This document shows positions 6,906 through 15,282 of a stretch of 32,301 nucleotides of DNA, one piece after another. The number at the start of each line of letters is the position of its first letter. Position 1 is the first letter of the stretch. The position numbers and the translations under genes were made by a program. A model generated the notes under the pieces. It did no database searches. It saw nothing but the letters and a program-made list of their open reading frames with translations, and was not told the DNA's origin. Origin of the DNA: an uncultured Alkalilimnicola sp. (GTDB lineage: Bacteria; Pseudomonadota; Gammaproteobacteria; Nitrococcales; AK92); the NCBI GenBank assembly GCA_937951875.1, contig CALGAN010000084.1, positions 1-32,301 on the forward strand, written 5' to 3'.

Positions 6906-7823
6906 ATGAGAGAGCTGATCGAGGTCTACCGCAACAGCGTACAAACCTGGGAAATCGACCAGATGGGTCACATGAACGTGCAGTTCTATGTGGACAAGGC
7001 GACGGCCGGACTGGCGGTCCTGGGGCAGCACCTCGGGCTGGGGCCGGAGTTCACGCGCCGCGAAGGCGCGCGGCTGGTGACCTGCGATCAGCATATCCGC
7101 TTCCTGCGCGAGCAGCGCGCCGGGGCGCCGCTGCGCCTGCGCGCTGGCGTGCTCGCGGCCAATGCGCGACGGCTGCGGGTCTATCTGGAGCTGACCAACC
7201 CGGCCAGCGGTGAAGTGGCCGCCACGTTCATCAACGAAGCCGAGCTGCTGGACGTAACCAGCCGCGAACCGCGGCCGCTGCCGGAGGCGGTGCTGGAGCG
7301 CGCTGAGCGGCTGCGCGCCGAACTGCCGGACTACGCCGCGCCGCGCGGCCTCGAGCTGACCCCGCCGCGGCCGGCGCCGAGGCTGGAAGAAGCCGACGCG
7401 CTGGGCATGCTCGCCACCTACCTCGGCCCGGTGCAGCCGACGATGTGCGACCTGGACGGCCGACTGGCCACGCGCGCCTACATGGGCATCGTATCGGATT
7501 CCATCCCCAATCTGCTGGTGGAGACGCTGAGCCACGACCGCTCGCAGAGCAAGATCGGCGGCGCGGCGCTCGAGTACCGCTTCGTCTACCACCGGGCGCC
7601 GCGCCCGGGCGATATCGTCACGGTGCGCAGCGCGGTGCGCGCCATCGCGGCCAAGACCTACAACTTCTGCCACTGGCTGTTCGACGCGGTGAGCGGCGAG
7701 GCGATCGCCACCGCCGAGGCGGTGGCGATCATGTTCGATCTGCAGGCGCGCAAGGCCATTCCGATTCCGGACGAGGCGCGCGCCCGCCTGGAGCGGTTCC
7801 TGATTCCCAGCCTCAGCGTCTGA
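6906..7823 (+). CDS. Tandem hotdog acyl-CoA thioesterase
   Basis: 305 residues comprising two 4HBT-type hotdog units. The first (about residues 6-130) has the active-site pattern Asp18 ... GHMN (21-24) in IDQMGHMNVQFYVDKA, as in FadM/YbgC-like thioesterases. The second (about 165-295) includes AYMGIVSDSIPNLL and the closing strand EAIATAEAVAIMFD, and lacks the Asp-HMN signature. Such duplicated proteins hydrolyse acyl-CoA or act on acyl thioesters in the cytoplasm. The Shine-Dalgarno before ATG at 6906 is weak. It follows a QsdR-like regulator on the same strand and converges on panE with a 49-nt gap. Confidence 0.8.
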   Translation: MRELIEVYRNSVQTWEIDQMGHMNVQFYVDKATAGLAVLGQHLGLGPEFTRREGARLVTCDQHIRFLREQRAGAPLRLRAGVLAANARRLRVYLELTNPASGEVAATFINEAELLDVTSREPRPLPEAVLERAERLRAELPDYAAPRGLELTPPRPAPRLEEADALGMLATYLGPVQPTMCDLDGRLATRAYMGIVSDSIPNLLVETLSHDRSQSKIGGAALEYRFVYHRAPRPGDIVTVRSAVRAIAAKTYNFCHWLFDAVSGEAIATAEAVAIMFDLQARKAIPIPDEARARLERFLIPSLSV

Positions 7824-7872
7824 GCGCGAAGCGCCGGGCCAAGGACGGCGCGGCGCGGGCGTCCAAGCGGGC

Positions 7873-8757
7873 TCAGGCTACCCTGGCGAGGCGTGCGTGC
7901 ACGGCGCGATGCGCCGTCGCGGCCACGCCACAACGCTGCGCCAGGCGCAGCAGGTAGCCGGTGATGTAATCGAGCTCCAGGCGACGGCCGGCGGCGGCGT
8001 CTTGGTACATCGACGAGTAGTTGGCGGCGGTGCGCTGCGCCACCGCCGCCGCCTGCTCGAACGCGCCGTCCGGGAACACATAGCCGGCGGCCGCCAGCAC
8101 CAGGTCGGCCTCCGCGCCCAGACGCTTCATCAGGCGCAGGCTGCGCGGCCGCTCCAGCAGCTCGCCGTTGCGGCAGCGGAACAGCACCGTGAGGGGATTG
8201 ATCAGGGCATTGACGCGCAGCTTGTTGGCCAAATGCCAGGCGATCGGCTCGGCCGCCTCGGCGGCGAAGCCGGCGCGTTGCAGCAGCCCGACCCAGTCGT
8301 GCTCGGCGCCCTGCAGGCGGCCGATGCGGGTAACCCCGCGTCCGGCATGCACGACCTCGTCCGCCGCCGGCCGGTAAGCGCCCTCGGTGGAGCTGGCCGC
8401 GTACACGCTCAGGCCGGGAAAGGCCGCCGCGACCTCCTCCTGACTGCCCATGCCGTTCTGCATCAAGAGCAGCGCGGCATCCGGCGCCAGCAGCGAGCTC
8501 AAGCCGCGCACCGCCGCCAGCGCGTCGTAGGCCTTGGTGCAGACGATCAAACGGCGGATCGGCGCCGTCAGCCCGGCCGGCGCCGCTTGAGCGAGCCGCA
8601 CGGTGCGGACCGCGCCATCCTCGCGCAGGCGTAGGTTCAGCTTTGCCGGCCAGTCGCCCGGCCGGCGCACCAGGTGGATTTCGGCGACCGCGGCAAGACG
8701 CGCCGCCAGCAGCAAACCGATGCTGCCGGCACCGAGGATGTGTATGGGTGAATTCAT
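7873..8757 (-). CDS. panE: 2-dehydropantoate 2-reductase (ketopantoate reductase)
   Basis: 294 residues. The N-terminal Rossmann motif is GAGSIG (residues 9-14). Lys75 in VCTKAYD and Asn101 in MQNGMG match the NADPH and substrate residues of E. coli PanE, and the catalytic Lys179 sits in ANKLRVNALINPLT. ELDYITGYLL near the C-terminus carries the conserved Glu/Asp region. The enzyme reduces ketopantoate to pantoate with NADPH in coenzyme A synthesis. The family also contains paralogues with other 2-oxo-acid substrates, so the symbol is probable rather than certain. ATG at 8757 has no clear Shine-Dalgarno. The gene lies upstream of fpr on the same strand only in map order; they are separately spaced, with the fpr terminator between. 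Confidence 0.82.
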   Translation of the reverse strand: MNSPIHILGAGSIGLLLAARLAAVAEIHLVRRPGDWPAKLNLRLREDGAVRTVRLAQAAPAGLTAPIRRLIVCTKAYDALAAVRGLSSLLAPDAALLLMQNGMGSQEEVAAAFPGLSVYAASSTEGAYRPAADEVVHAGRGVTRIGRLQGAEHDWVGLLQRAGFAAEAAEPIAWHLANKLRVNALINPLTVLFRCRNGELLERPRSLRLMKRLGAEADLVLAAAGYVFPDGAFEQAAAVAQRTAANYSSMYQDAAAGRRLELDYITGYLLRLAQRCGVAATAHRAVHARLARVA

Positions 8758-8802
8758 GGCGGACGATTATAGCCAGCGTCCGCCGGCGGAAGGGAAAGGC
8801 CC

Positions 8803-8825
8803 ACCGGCGGCATGAAGCCGCCGGT
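8803..8825 (-). terminator. Intrinsic-type terminator of fpr
   Basis: Perfect 9-bp arms, ACCGGCGGC (8803-8811) and GCCGCCGGT (8817-8825), enclose a 5-nt loop 15 nt after the fpr stop. On the minus strand the stem is followed by GGGCCTTTCCCTT, a broken pyrimidine tract. Confidence 0.65.
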
Positions 8826-8839
8826 ACGCGGCGGCGCGC

Positions 8840-9616
8840 TTACTTCTCGACGAAGGCGCGCTCGATGACGTAGTGGCCGGGTTCGCCGATGCGCGGCGAG
8901 ATGATGAAGCCGCGCTTGTCGAGCAACGCGCAGGTATCGGTCAGCATGGAGGGGCTGCCGCAAATCATGGCCCGATCCTGCTCGGGATCGAGCGGCGGCT
9001 CGCCGATATCCGCGAACAGCTTGCCGCTCTCGATCAGGTCGGTGAGCCGGCCTTGATAACGGAACGGCTCGCGGGTCACCGTCGGGTAGTAGATCAGCTT
9101 TTCCTTGACCAAGTCGCCGAAGTACTCGTTCTTCGGCAGCTCGTTGCTGATGTAGTCCTGGTACGCCAGCTCGCTGACGAAACGCACGCCGTGCACGAGC
9201 ACCACCTTCTCGAAGCGCTCGTACATCGTCGGGTCCTTGATCAGGCTCATGAACGGCGCCAGACCGGTGCCGGTGCTCAGCAGGAACAGCCGGCGGCCGG
9301 GCAGCAAGTCGCTGAGCAGCAGCGTACCGGTCGGCTTGCGGCTGACCAGCAGGGTGTCGCCCACCTTCAAGTGCTGCAGGCGCGAGGTCAGCGGACCGTT
9401 CGGCACCTTGATGCTGAGGAACTCGAGATAGTCGTCATAGTTGGCACTCGCGATGGAGTAGGCGCGCATCAGCGGCCTGCCCTCTACCTCCAGCCCGATC
9501 ATGACGAACTGCCCGTTCTCGAAGCGCAGGCTGGGATCGCGGGTGGTGGTGAAGCTGAACAGGGTATCGTTCCAGTGATGAACGCTCAGTACCCGTTCGG
9601 TGCCAAACGCTGCCAT
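8840..9616 (-). CDS. fpr: Ferredoxin--NADP+ reductase
   Basis: 258 residues, the size of the Pseudomonas/Azotobacter-type Fpr. FAD-binding RAYSIAS is near residue 51, the NADP-binding loop STGTGLAPFMSL near 113, ICGSPSML near 220, and the protein ends in ERAFVEK, a signature of this subclass. It moves electrons between NADPH and ferredoxin or flavodoxin, supporting Fe-S repair, biosynthesis and oxidative-stress responses. A TTG start at 9628 would add four residues, but ATG at 9616 matches the family N-terminus (ERVLSVHHWNDTLFSF). The 167-nt upstream region has a TACAAT -10 candidate at 9695-9700 and an FNR-like box at 9774-9787. Confidence 0.92.
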   Translation of the reverse strand: MAAFGTERVLSVHHWNDTLFSFTTTRDPSLRFENGQFVMIGLEVEGRPLMRAYSIASANYDDYLEFLSIKVPNGPLTSRLQHLKVGDTLLVSRKPTGTLLLSDLLPGRRLFLLSTGTGLAPFMSLIKDPTMYERFEKVVLVHGVRFVSELAYQDYISNELPKNEYFGDLVKEKLIYYPTVTREPFRYQGRLTDLIESGKLFADIGEPPLDPEQDRAMICGSPSMLTDTCALLDKRGFIISPRIGEPGHYVIERAFVEK

Positions 9617-9773
9617 AAGTCGCACCAATCTCTTGCATTGGGGGAATTATCGCGCGCTGCCATCGACGTCTCGCGACATGCTGCGCTGCAACGAATTGTA
9701 ATCGCTATCGGCTCATCGAAGAAGTGGATTTTCTGGATAATGCATATCCGATCGCTCGATAAGAGACCGAACA

Positions 9774-9787
9774 TTGACTTGCGTCAA
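9774..9787. promoter_or_regulatory. FNR/FixK-type box upstream of fpr
   Basis: TTGACTTGCGTCAA is an exact TTGAC-N4-GTCAA inverted repeat, matching the FixK/Anr/Dnr-type consensus TTGAY-N4-RTCAA. It overlaps the trmO stop codon and is centred 164 nt before the fpr ATG. A minus-strand -10 near 9743-9749 would put it at about -42, but that hexamer is weak; relative to the TACAAT candidate it would be near -92. Confidence 0.5.
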
Positions 9788-10503
9788 ACGCCGGGCGGAC
9801 TCCCGTCACGCACGGATTCGTCGGCGCGCTCGATCGACACCACCTCGACGCCCTCCGCCACGACACGCCAGCGCACATTGTGACCGGCCAGGGCGACGCC
9901 GTGGGTTCTGTCGCCCTGCCCTTGCCGATACGCCGGCCGCGGATCGAGGCTCAGGCTGTCGACGATCAGCTCCCGCAGGCCGGGCTGCCCGGCGCAGGCC
10001 TGCAGCGCCGCCGGCGCGAACGACACCGGCAGGCGCGGCGGCGGCCGCTCGAAACCGGCCGGCGGGCGGGCGTGCGCCACGCAGTCGGCGTACGGGATGT
10101 ACGGCTTGATGTCCAACACCGGCGTGCCGTCCACCAGGTCGTGGTTGCGCAACCGCAGGCCGCGTCGGCCCGGCTCGTCGATCAGGCCGGCCAACTCCAC
10201 CACCGACAGCCCGATCGGATTGGGGCGGAATGGCGAGCGGGTCGCGAACACGCCCAGCCGGCGGTTGCCGCCGAGCCGCGGCGGGCGCACCGTCGGCGTC
10301 CAGCCCTGATCGGCGCTGCGATGGAACAGGAATAGCAGCCAGACGTGGGAGCAGCCTTCCAAGCCGCGCAGGCAGTCGGGGTGCTGGAAGGGCGGCAGCA
10401 GGATCAGCTCGGCGGTGGCGGCGGCCGCCAGCCCCGGCTGGCGCGGCGTGCCGAATTTCTCCTCGAAGCAGCTGCGGACGATGCCGATCGGCGTCATTTC
10501 CAT
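9784..10503 (-). CDS. trmO: tRNA (adenine(37)-N6)-methyltransferase TrmO
   Basis: 239 residues matching the TrmO (YaeB/TsaA) family, which methylates N6-threonylcarbamoyladenosine at position 37 of some tRNAs using S-adenosylmethionine. It begins MTPIGIVRSCFEEKFGTPRQ after two residues. The hallmark GVFATRSPFRPNPIGLS covers about 84-100, and DLVDGTPVLDIKPYIPYAD about 122-140. The first roughly 150 residues form the methyltransferase beta-barrel domain; the rest is the smaller C-terminal domain. ATG at 10503 has AGGAG eight to nine bases upstream. It lies downstream of the acyl-CoA dehydrogenase gene but beyond a strong terminator, so it is probably transcribed independently. Confidence 0.9.
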   Translation of the reverse strand: MEMTPIGIVRSCFEEKFGTPRQPGLAAAATAELILLPPFQHPDCLRGLEGCSHVWLLFLFHRSADQGWTPTVRPPRLGGNRRLGVFATRSPFRPNPIGLSVVELAGLIDEPGRRGLRLRNHDLVDGTPVLDIKPYIPYADCVAHARPPAGFERPPPRLPVSFAPAALQACAGQPGLRELIVDSLSLDPRPAYRQGQGDRTHGVALAGHNVRWRVVAEGVEVVSIERADESVRDGSPPGV

Positions 10504-10587
10504 GCAAGGTTCTCCTACGGGAGCGGCCGCGCCGCGAACGCCTTCTCCCTCGGTCGCGATGCTCGGCGTCCCGCTCGGGAACGAGAA

Positions 10588-10621
10588 ACGGCGGCGGGGG
10601 CCTCAACGCCCCCGCCGCCGT
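10588..10621 (-). terminator. Intrinsic terminator of the acyl-CoA dehydrogenase gene
   Basis: A perfect 14-bp stem, 10588-10601 paired with 10608-10621, encloses a 6-nt loop, 29 nt after the dehydrogenase stop. On the minus strand the stem runs into TTTCTCGTT, a partial T tract. It is one of the strongest terminators in the window. Confidence 0.8.
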
Positions 10622-10650
10622 CGTTGCCGGTGCGAAGCCGATGCCGAGAC

Positions 10651-12456
10651 TTACTCGATGCGGAAATCCGCCTCGTCCATGTCCAGCAGGTTCTTGGCAC
10701 CCGAGTTGATGGCCGCCACATGGGCGCGGGTGCGCGGCAGCAAGCGCTGGTAGTAGAAGCGCGCCGTCTGCACCTTGGCCTTGTAGAAGCCCTCCTCGCT
10801 GGTGCCGGCCGCCAGCTTCTCGGCCGCGACCTTGGCGGCCGCCGCCCAGAAGTACGCCAGCGTGACGTAGCCGGAGTACATCAGGTAGTCAAACGCCGCG
10901 GCGCCCGCCTCGTCCGGGTTCTGCATGGCGGCCATGCCGATCTTCATGGTCAGCTCGCCCCACTCCTTATTGAGCTCGCTGAGCGGGCCGACGAACTCGG
11001 CGATCGCGGCGTTGCCCTCATTGGCTTGGCAGAACTTGTGCACCACCTTGGTGAAGCTCATCAGGCTAGCGCCCTGGGTGCCCAGCACCTTGCGGCCGAG
11101 CAGGTCGAGCGCCTGGATGCCAGTGGTGCCCTCGTACAGGGTGGAGATGCGCGAGTCGCGCAGGTTCTGCTCCATGCCCCACTCGGCGATGTAGCCGTGG
11201 CCGCCGAACACCTGCATGCCGAGGTAAGCGGACTCGAAGCCGACCTCGGTCAGGAAGCCCTTGGCGATCGGGGTCAGTAGCGCAAGCTGCGACTCGGCGT
11301 TCTGCCGCTCGGCCTCGTCAGCGCTGTGGTGGGCGATGTCGAGCAGCTTGGCGCAGTAGTACATCAGCGCCCGGCCACCCTCGGAGAAGGCCTTGGCGGT
11401 CAGCAGCATGCGCCGCACGTCCGGATGGACGATGATCGGATCGGCGATCTTGTCCGGCGCCTTCGGGCCGCTCAGGGAGCGCATCTGCAGCCGCTCACGG
11501 GCGTAGCGCACCGCGCCCTGGAACGCCACCTCGGCGTGGGCCACGCCCTGCAGGGCGGTGCCGATGCGGGCGGCGTTCATGAAGGTGAACATGCAGTTGA
11601 GACCACGGTTGGGCGGACCGATCAGGAAACCGGTGGCGCCGTCGAAGTTCATCACGCAGGTGGCGTTGCCGTGGATGCCCATCTTGTGCTCGAGCGAGCC
11701 GCAGGAGAGCTTGTTGCGCTCCCCCTTCTCGCCGTTGGCGTCGGGCAGGAACTTCGGCACGATGAACAGCGAGATGCCCTTAGTGCCGGCCGGAGCGTCC
11801 GGCAGGCGCGCCAGCACGATGTGGACGATGTTCTCGGCCATGTCGTGCTCGCCGGAGGAGATGAAGATCTTGGTGCCGGTGATCTTGTAGCTGCCGTCCG
11901 GCTGCGGCTCGGCCTTGGTGCGCAGCAGGCCCAGGTCGGAACCGCAGTGCGGCTCGGTCAGGCACATGGTACCGGTCCACTGGCCGGACACCAGCTTGGT
12001 CAGATAGACCCGCTTCTGCTCCTCGGTGCCGTGGGCGATGATGGTGGCCTTGGCGCCGTGCGACAGCCCCGGATACATGCCCCAGGCCCAGTTGGCCTGG
12101 CCGATCATCTCGCTGATGGCCAGACCTAGCGACTCCGGCAGGCCCTGACCGCCGAACTCCGCCGGCATCGCCAGCGACGGCCAGCCGCCCTCGACATATT
12201 TCTGATAAGCCTCCTTGAAGCCCTTGGGCGTGGTGACCACGCCGCCCTCGCTCCAAGTGCAGCCTTCCTGATCGCCGACCCGATTCAGCGGAGCCAGCAC
12301 CTGCTCGGCGAACTTCGCACCTTCCTCGAGGATGGCGTTGACCACGTCCGGCGTGGCGTCCTCGGCGCCGGGCAGGTTCTTGTAGTGCTCCTCGAAACCC
12401 AGCAACTCGTCGCGGGCGAAGCGGATGTCGCGTAGCGGGGCCTTGTACTCGGGCAT
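10651..12456 (-). CDS. Acyl-CoA dehydrogenase with extended C-terminal domain
   Basis: 601 residues, typical of the roughly 600-residue FadE-like branch rather than the 380-residue short type. In order: a short N-terminal cap (1-35, PEYKAPLRDIRF), the all-alpha N domain (about 40-155), the beta middle domain with MCLTEPHCGSDLG near 163 and TKIFISSGEHDM, the alpha C domain with LRDSRISTLYEGTTGIQALD near 430, where this branch carries its catalytic Glu, and a further C-terminal domain (about 470-595). It is an FAD enzyme introducing the trans-2 double bond in beta-oxidation. ATG at 12456 has GAGG eight bases upstream. The chain-length range is unknown. The 207-nt upstream gap holds a hairpin for the preceding gene. 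Confidence 0.93.
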   Translation of the reverse strand: MPEYKAPLRDIRFARDELLGFEEHYKNLPGAEDATPDVVNAILEEGAKFAEQVLAPLNRVGDQEGCTWSEGGVVTTPKGFKEAYQKYVEGGWPSLAMPAEFGGQGLPESLGLAISEMIGQANWAWGMYPGLSHGAKATIIAHGTEEQKRVYLTKLVSGQWTGTMCLTEPHCGSDLGLLRTKAEPQPDGSYKITGTKIFISSGEHDMAENIVHIVLARLPDAPAGTKGISLFIVPKFLPDANGEKGERNKLSCGSLEHKMGIHGNATCVMNFDGATGFLIGPPNRGLNCMFTFMNAARIGTALQGVAHAEVAFQGAVRYARERLQMRSLSGPKAPDKIADPIIVHPDVRRMLLTAKAFSEGGRALMYYCAKLLDIAHHSADEAERQNAESQLALLTPIAKGFLTEVGFESAYLGMQVFGGHGYIAEWGMEQNLRDSRISTLYEGTTGIQALDLLGRKVLGTQGASLMSFTKVVHKFCQANEGNAAIAEFVGPLSELNKEWGELTMKIGMAAMQNPDEAGAAAFDYLMYSGYVTLAYFWAAAAKVAAEKLAAGTSEEGFYKAKVQTARFYYQRLLPRTRAHVAAINSGAKNLLDMDEADFRIE

Positions 12457-12507
12457 CGTGTAAACCTCGGTTGGTAGTAAGTTCCACCGCGTCCGGTCGG
12501 TGCCGCG

Positions 12508-12536
12508 CGGGGTGGCCGGCGAACCGGCCCGCCCCG
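12508..12536 (-). terminator. Imperfect hairpin after the GGDEF-EAL gene
   Basis: CGGGGTGGCCGG (12508-12519) pairs with 12524-12536, with a one-base bulge and one mismatch, around a CGAA tetraloop. It lies 128 nt past the GGDEF-EAL stop and 52 nt before the acyl-CoA dehydrogenase start, so it could instead be a leader structure of the dehydrogenase. Confidence 0.4.
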
Positions 12537-12663
12537 CCGGACCTGCTATGGTCCTTCGACGGCGGACGCTTCCCTATGCCGCCGGAAGCCTACACCAAGC
12601 CCATGCTAAGTGCACGGCCACTCGGCAAATAACTGAATGCGTATCAAACGCCGAGCGCTCAGG

Positions 12664-15282
12664 TCACTTGCCCAACGCGGCCTCCCTCGGCGCCGCCGCC
12701 GGCAGGCGCTGCTCGTATACCACCGCCGGCTCCGGCTTGCCGAACAGATAGCCCTGCAGGAAATCGCAACCGTGCGCCGCCAGGAATCGCCGCTGCACCT
12801 CGCTCTGCACGCCCTCGGCGGTCACCTGCAGGCCCAGGCTGTGCGCCAGGGCGATGACCGCGGTGGCGATCCGGCCGTTGCCCTGGATGTCCGCCGCCGC
12901 GGTGATGTCGTCGACGAAGCTGCGATCGATCTTCAGCGAATTCACCGGGAACTGCCGCAGGTAGGCCAGCGAGGAATAGCCGGTGCCGAAGTCGTCGATG
13001 GCCAGCCCAACGCCCATGCGGTGCAGCGCCGCCAGAGTTTCGATGGTGCGGCTGACGTCGCGCATGAGCATGGTCTCGGTCAGCTCCAACTCCAGCAACC
13101 GCGGCTGCAGGCGGAACTCCTGCAGCGCCTCGCTCACCACTTCCACCAGGTCACCATGAGCCAGCTGCTGCGCCGACAGGTTCACCGCCACCGGCACCGG
13201 TTCCAGCCCCTGGTCGAGCCATTGCCGCAGCTGCCGGCAGGCTTCGCGGATCACCCAGCGGCCAATCGGCACGATCAGCCCCGACTCCTCCGCCATCGCC
13301 ACGAACCGGCCGGGGGCCAGCAGGCCCTGCTCCGGATGCTGCCAGCGCAGCAGCGCCTCGCAGCCGGTGAGGCGGCCGTTCTGGGCATCGACCTTGGGCT
13401 GGTAGTAGAGCCTGAATTCGTTGCGCTCCAGCGCGCCGCGCAACTGGTGCTCCAGCAGCAGCTCGCCGAGGCTCGCGGCGTTCATGTCGGCGGTATAGAA
13501 CTGGTAGCCGTTGCGGCCGTTGGCCTTCGCCCGGTACATGGCGGCGTCGGCGTTGCGCAGCAAGTCGGTCTCGGTGAGGCCGTCGTTCGGATACACGGCG
13601 ATGCCGATGCTGCAGGTGACGCTCAGGTCGTGGGAGCCGAGCTGGGTCGGCTGGGTGATGGCGGCGAGCAGCTTGCGGGCGATCACCGCCGCGTCCTGCG
13701 CGTTCTGCAGCTCGGGCAGCACCACCACGAACTCGTCGCCGCCCTGGCGGGCCACCGTGTCGGTCTCCCGCACCGCGCTCAGACAGCGCTCGGTGACGAT
13801 GCGCAGCAGCCGATCGCCCAGCTCGTGACCGAGCGTGTCGTTGATCATCTTGAACCGGTCGAGGTCGAAGAACAGCACCGCCACATGACGGCCGCTGCGC
13901 TTGGCCTGCAGAATGGCCTGGCGCAGCCGGTCCTGCAGCAGCAGCCGGTTGGGCAGGCCGGTGAGCGCGTCGTGATGCGCCAGGTGGCGGATGTGTTCCT
14001 CGACCCGTTTGCGCTCGGTGACGTCGGAGAAGATGCCGATATAGTGGGTGGCCACACCGTCGCTGTTGCGCACCGCGGTGATCGACAGCCACTGGGGATA
14101 GATCTCGCCGCTGCGCCGCTTGTTCCAGATCTCTCCCTGCCAACTGCCGCGATCAATCAGCGACCGCCACATGTCGCGATAGAACTTCTGGTCCTGGCGC
14201 CCGGAGCTGAGCACCGCGGGCGTCTTGCCCTCGATGTCCTCGAAGCGGTAGCCGGTGATGGCGGTGAAGGCGGGATTGATGGCGAGAATCCTGCCCATGG
14301 CGTCGGTGATCACCATGCCCTCGCTGGCGTTGGTGAACACGGTGGCGTAGCGGGCCAGCTCCGACTGGGCCTCGCGCAGCGCCGCCAGCCGCTCGTTCAG
14401 ATCGGCATTGGCTCTGGCCAGCAGCTGCGCGGTGCGCCGCTGCCTAGCGATCATGACCACCAGGTAGCCGGCCAGCCCCAACGCCGCCACGAACAGCAGC
14501 ACCCGGTACACGTAGGCGCCGTACAGCGCCCGCCCGTAGCCCACGGAGTAGGCGCTCATCAGCCGGTCGGCCGTGGCGCCGCTCGGCAGATCCAGGATCT
14601 CGTGGGTGAGCGCGTCGATGCGCGGGGCGTGCTCCAGCACCAGCGCCGCGTGCGCCAGCAGATTGCGCAGCTTGGCGGCCTGCTCCGCCGGCAGCTCGGC
14701 GGCGACCGCCTCCAGCTCGGTGGCGGTCTGCCACAGGCGGTCGTGGTCGAGCGCGCCGCCGATCAGCACATAGGTCATCACCGAACGGGCGAACACGCCG
14801 GCCTTGCGCGACAGCGGGAACTCCAGCACGCCGTCCCGGATCAAGTCGTCGGTGATCAGCGGGAAATAGCTCAAGGAGTTGCGCAGCACCGACAGCTCAC
14901 GCTTGAAGCGATCGACCGCGTCGGCCTTGATGACGCCGTAGCGGCGCAGCTGGGCGAGTTGACCGGCCAGCTGCCGGCGGTCGGCCTCGGTGAGGAAGTC
15001 GGGAATCTCGTCGAGCGACTCGATCAGTTCGCTGAGGCGACGCACCGCAGCGCTGGTGCGGTCGAAATCGCGGTGCAGGCCGTAGCGGTTGGCGAGCACC
15101 GCCGCATTCAGCTCGGCGTCGGCATGCTGCAGGCGAAACAGCTTGCTGCTGTACTCCTGATGCTGCTCGACCGAAACGCTGTCGGCCTTGCTGAACAGCC
15201 AGACCAAAGCAGCGGCGCACAGCGCCAGCAGCAGCAGACTGCGCCAGCGGCGCATGGGCTTGGCGTCGGTGTTCGGACTCAC
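12664..15282 (-). CDS. DAHL-PAS-GGDEF-EAL c-di-GMP turnover protein
   Basis: 872 residues. TM1 is at about 12-30. A periplasmic all-helical domain (about 32-255) resembles DAHL, with HADAELNAAVLANRYGLHRD. TM2 is at about 258-280, followed by a coiled segment, then a PAS domain from about 312 with GMVITDAMGRILAINPAF. The GGDEF domain has intact GGDEF at 514-518 and inhibitory RETD at 505-508. The EAL domain has EAL at 642-644 and retains IDDFGTGYSSL and KIDRSFV. Both synthesis and hydrolysis of c-di-GMP are possible from the motifs. The start is GTG at 15282, overlapping the peroxidase stop by four bases (GTGA), so translation is probably coupled. An internal ATG at 15255 is an alternative without a better ribosome site. 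What the periplasmic domain senses is unknown. Confidence 0.9.
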   Translation of the reverse strand: MSPNTDAKPMRRWRSLLLLALCAAALVWLFSKADSVSVEQHQEYSSKLFRLQHADAELNAAVLANRYGLHRDFDRTSAAVRRLSELIESLDEIPDFLTEADRRQLAGQLAQLRRYGVIKADAVDRFKRELSVLRNSLSYFPLITDDLIRDGVLEFPLSRKAGVFARSVMTYVLIGGALDHDRLWQTATELEAVAAELPAEQAAKLRNLLAHAALVLEHAPRIDALTHEILDLPSGATADRLMSAYSVGYGRALYGAYVYRVLLFVAALGLAGYLVVMIARQRRTAQLLARANADLNERLAALREAQSELARYATVFTNASEGMVITDAMGRILAINPAFTAITGYRFEDIEGKTPAVLSSGRQDQKFYRDMWRSLIDRGSWQGEIWNKRRSGEIYPQWLSITAVRNSDGVATHYIGIFSDVTERKRVEEHIRHLAHHDALTGLPNRLLLQDRLRQAILQAKRSGRHVAVLFFDLDRFKMINDTLGHELGDRLLRIVTERCLSAVRETDTVARQGGDEFVVVLPELQNAQDAAVIARKLLAAITQPTQLGSHDLSVTCSIGIAVYPNDGLTETDLLRNADAAMYRAKANGRNGYQFYTADMNAASLGELLLEHQLRGALERNEFRLYYQPKVDAQNGRLTGCEALLRWQHPEQGLLAPGRFVAMAEESGLIVPIGRWVIREACRQLRQWLDQGLEPVPVAVNLSAQQLAHGDLVEVVSEALQEFRLQPRLLELELTETMLMRDVSRTIETLAALHRMGVGLAIDDFGTGYSSLAYLRQFPVNSLKIDRSFVDDITAAADIQGNGRIATAVIALAHSLGLQVTAEGVQSEVQRRFLAAHGCDFLQGYLFGKPEPAVVYEQRLPAAAPREAALGK

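Noticed and set aside
6169..7823. Quorum-quenching operon
   Set aside because: No lactonase or acylase gene is present; QsdR-like similarity alone does not establish it.
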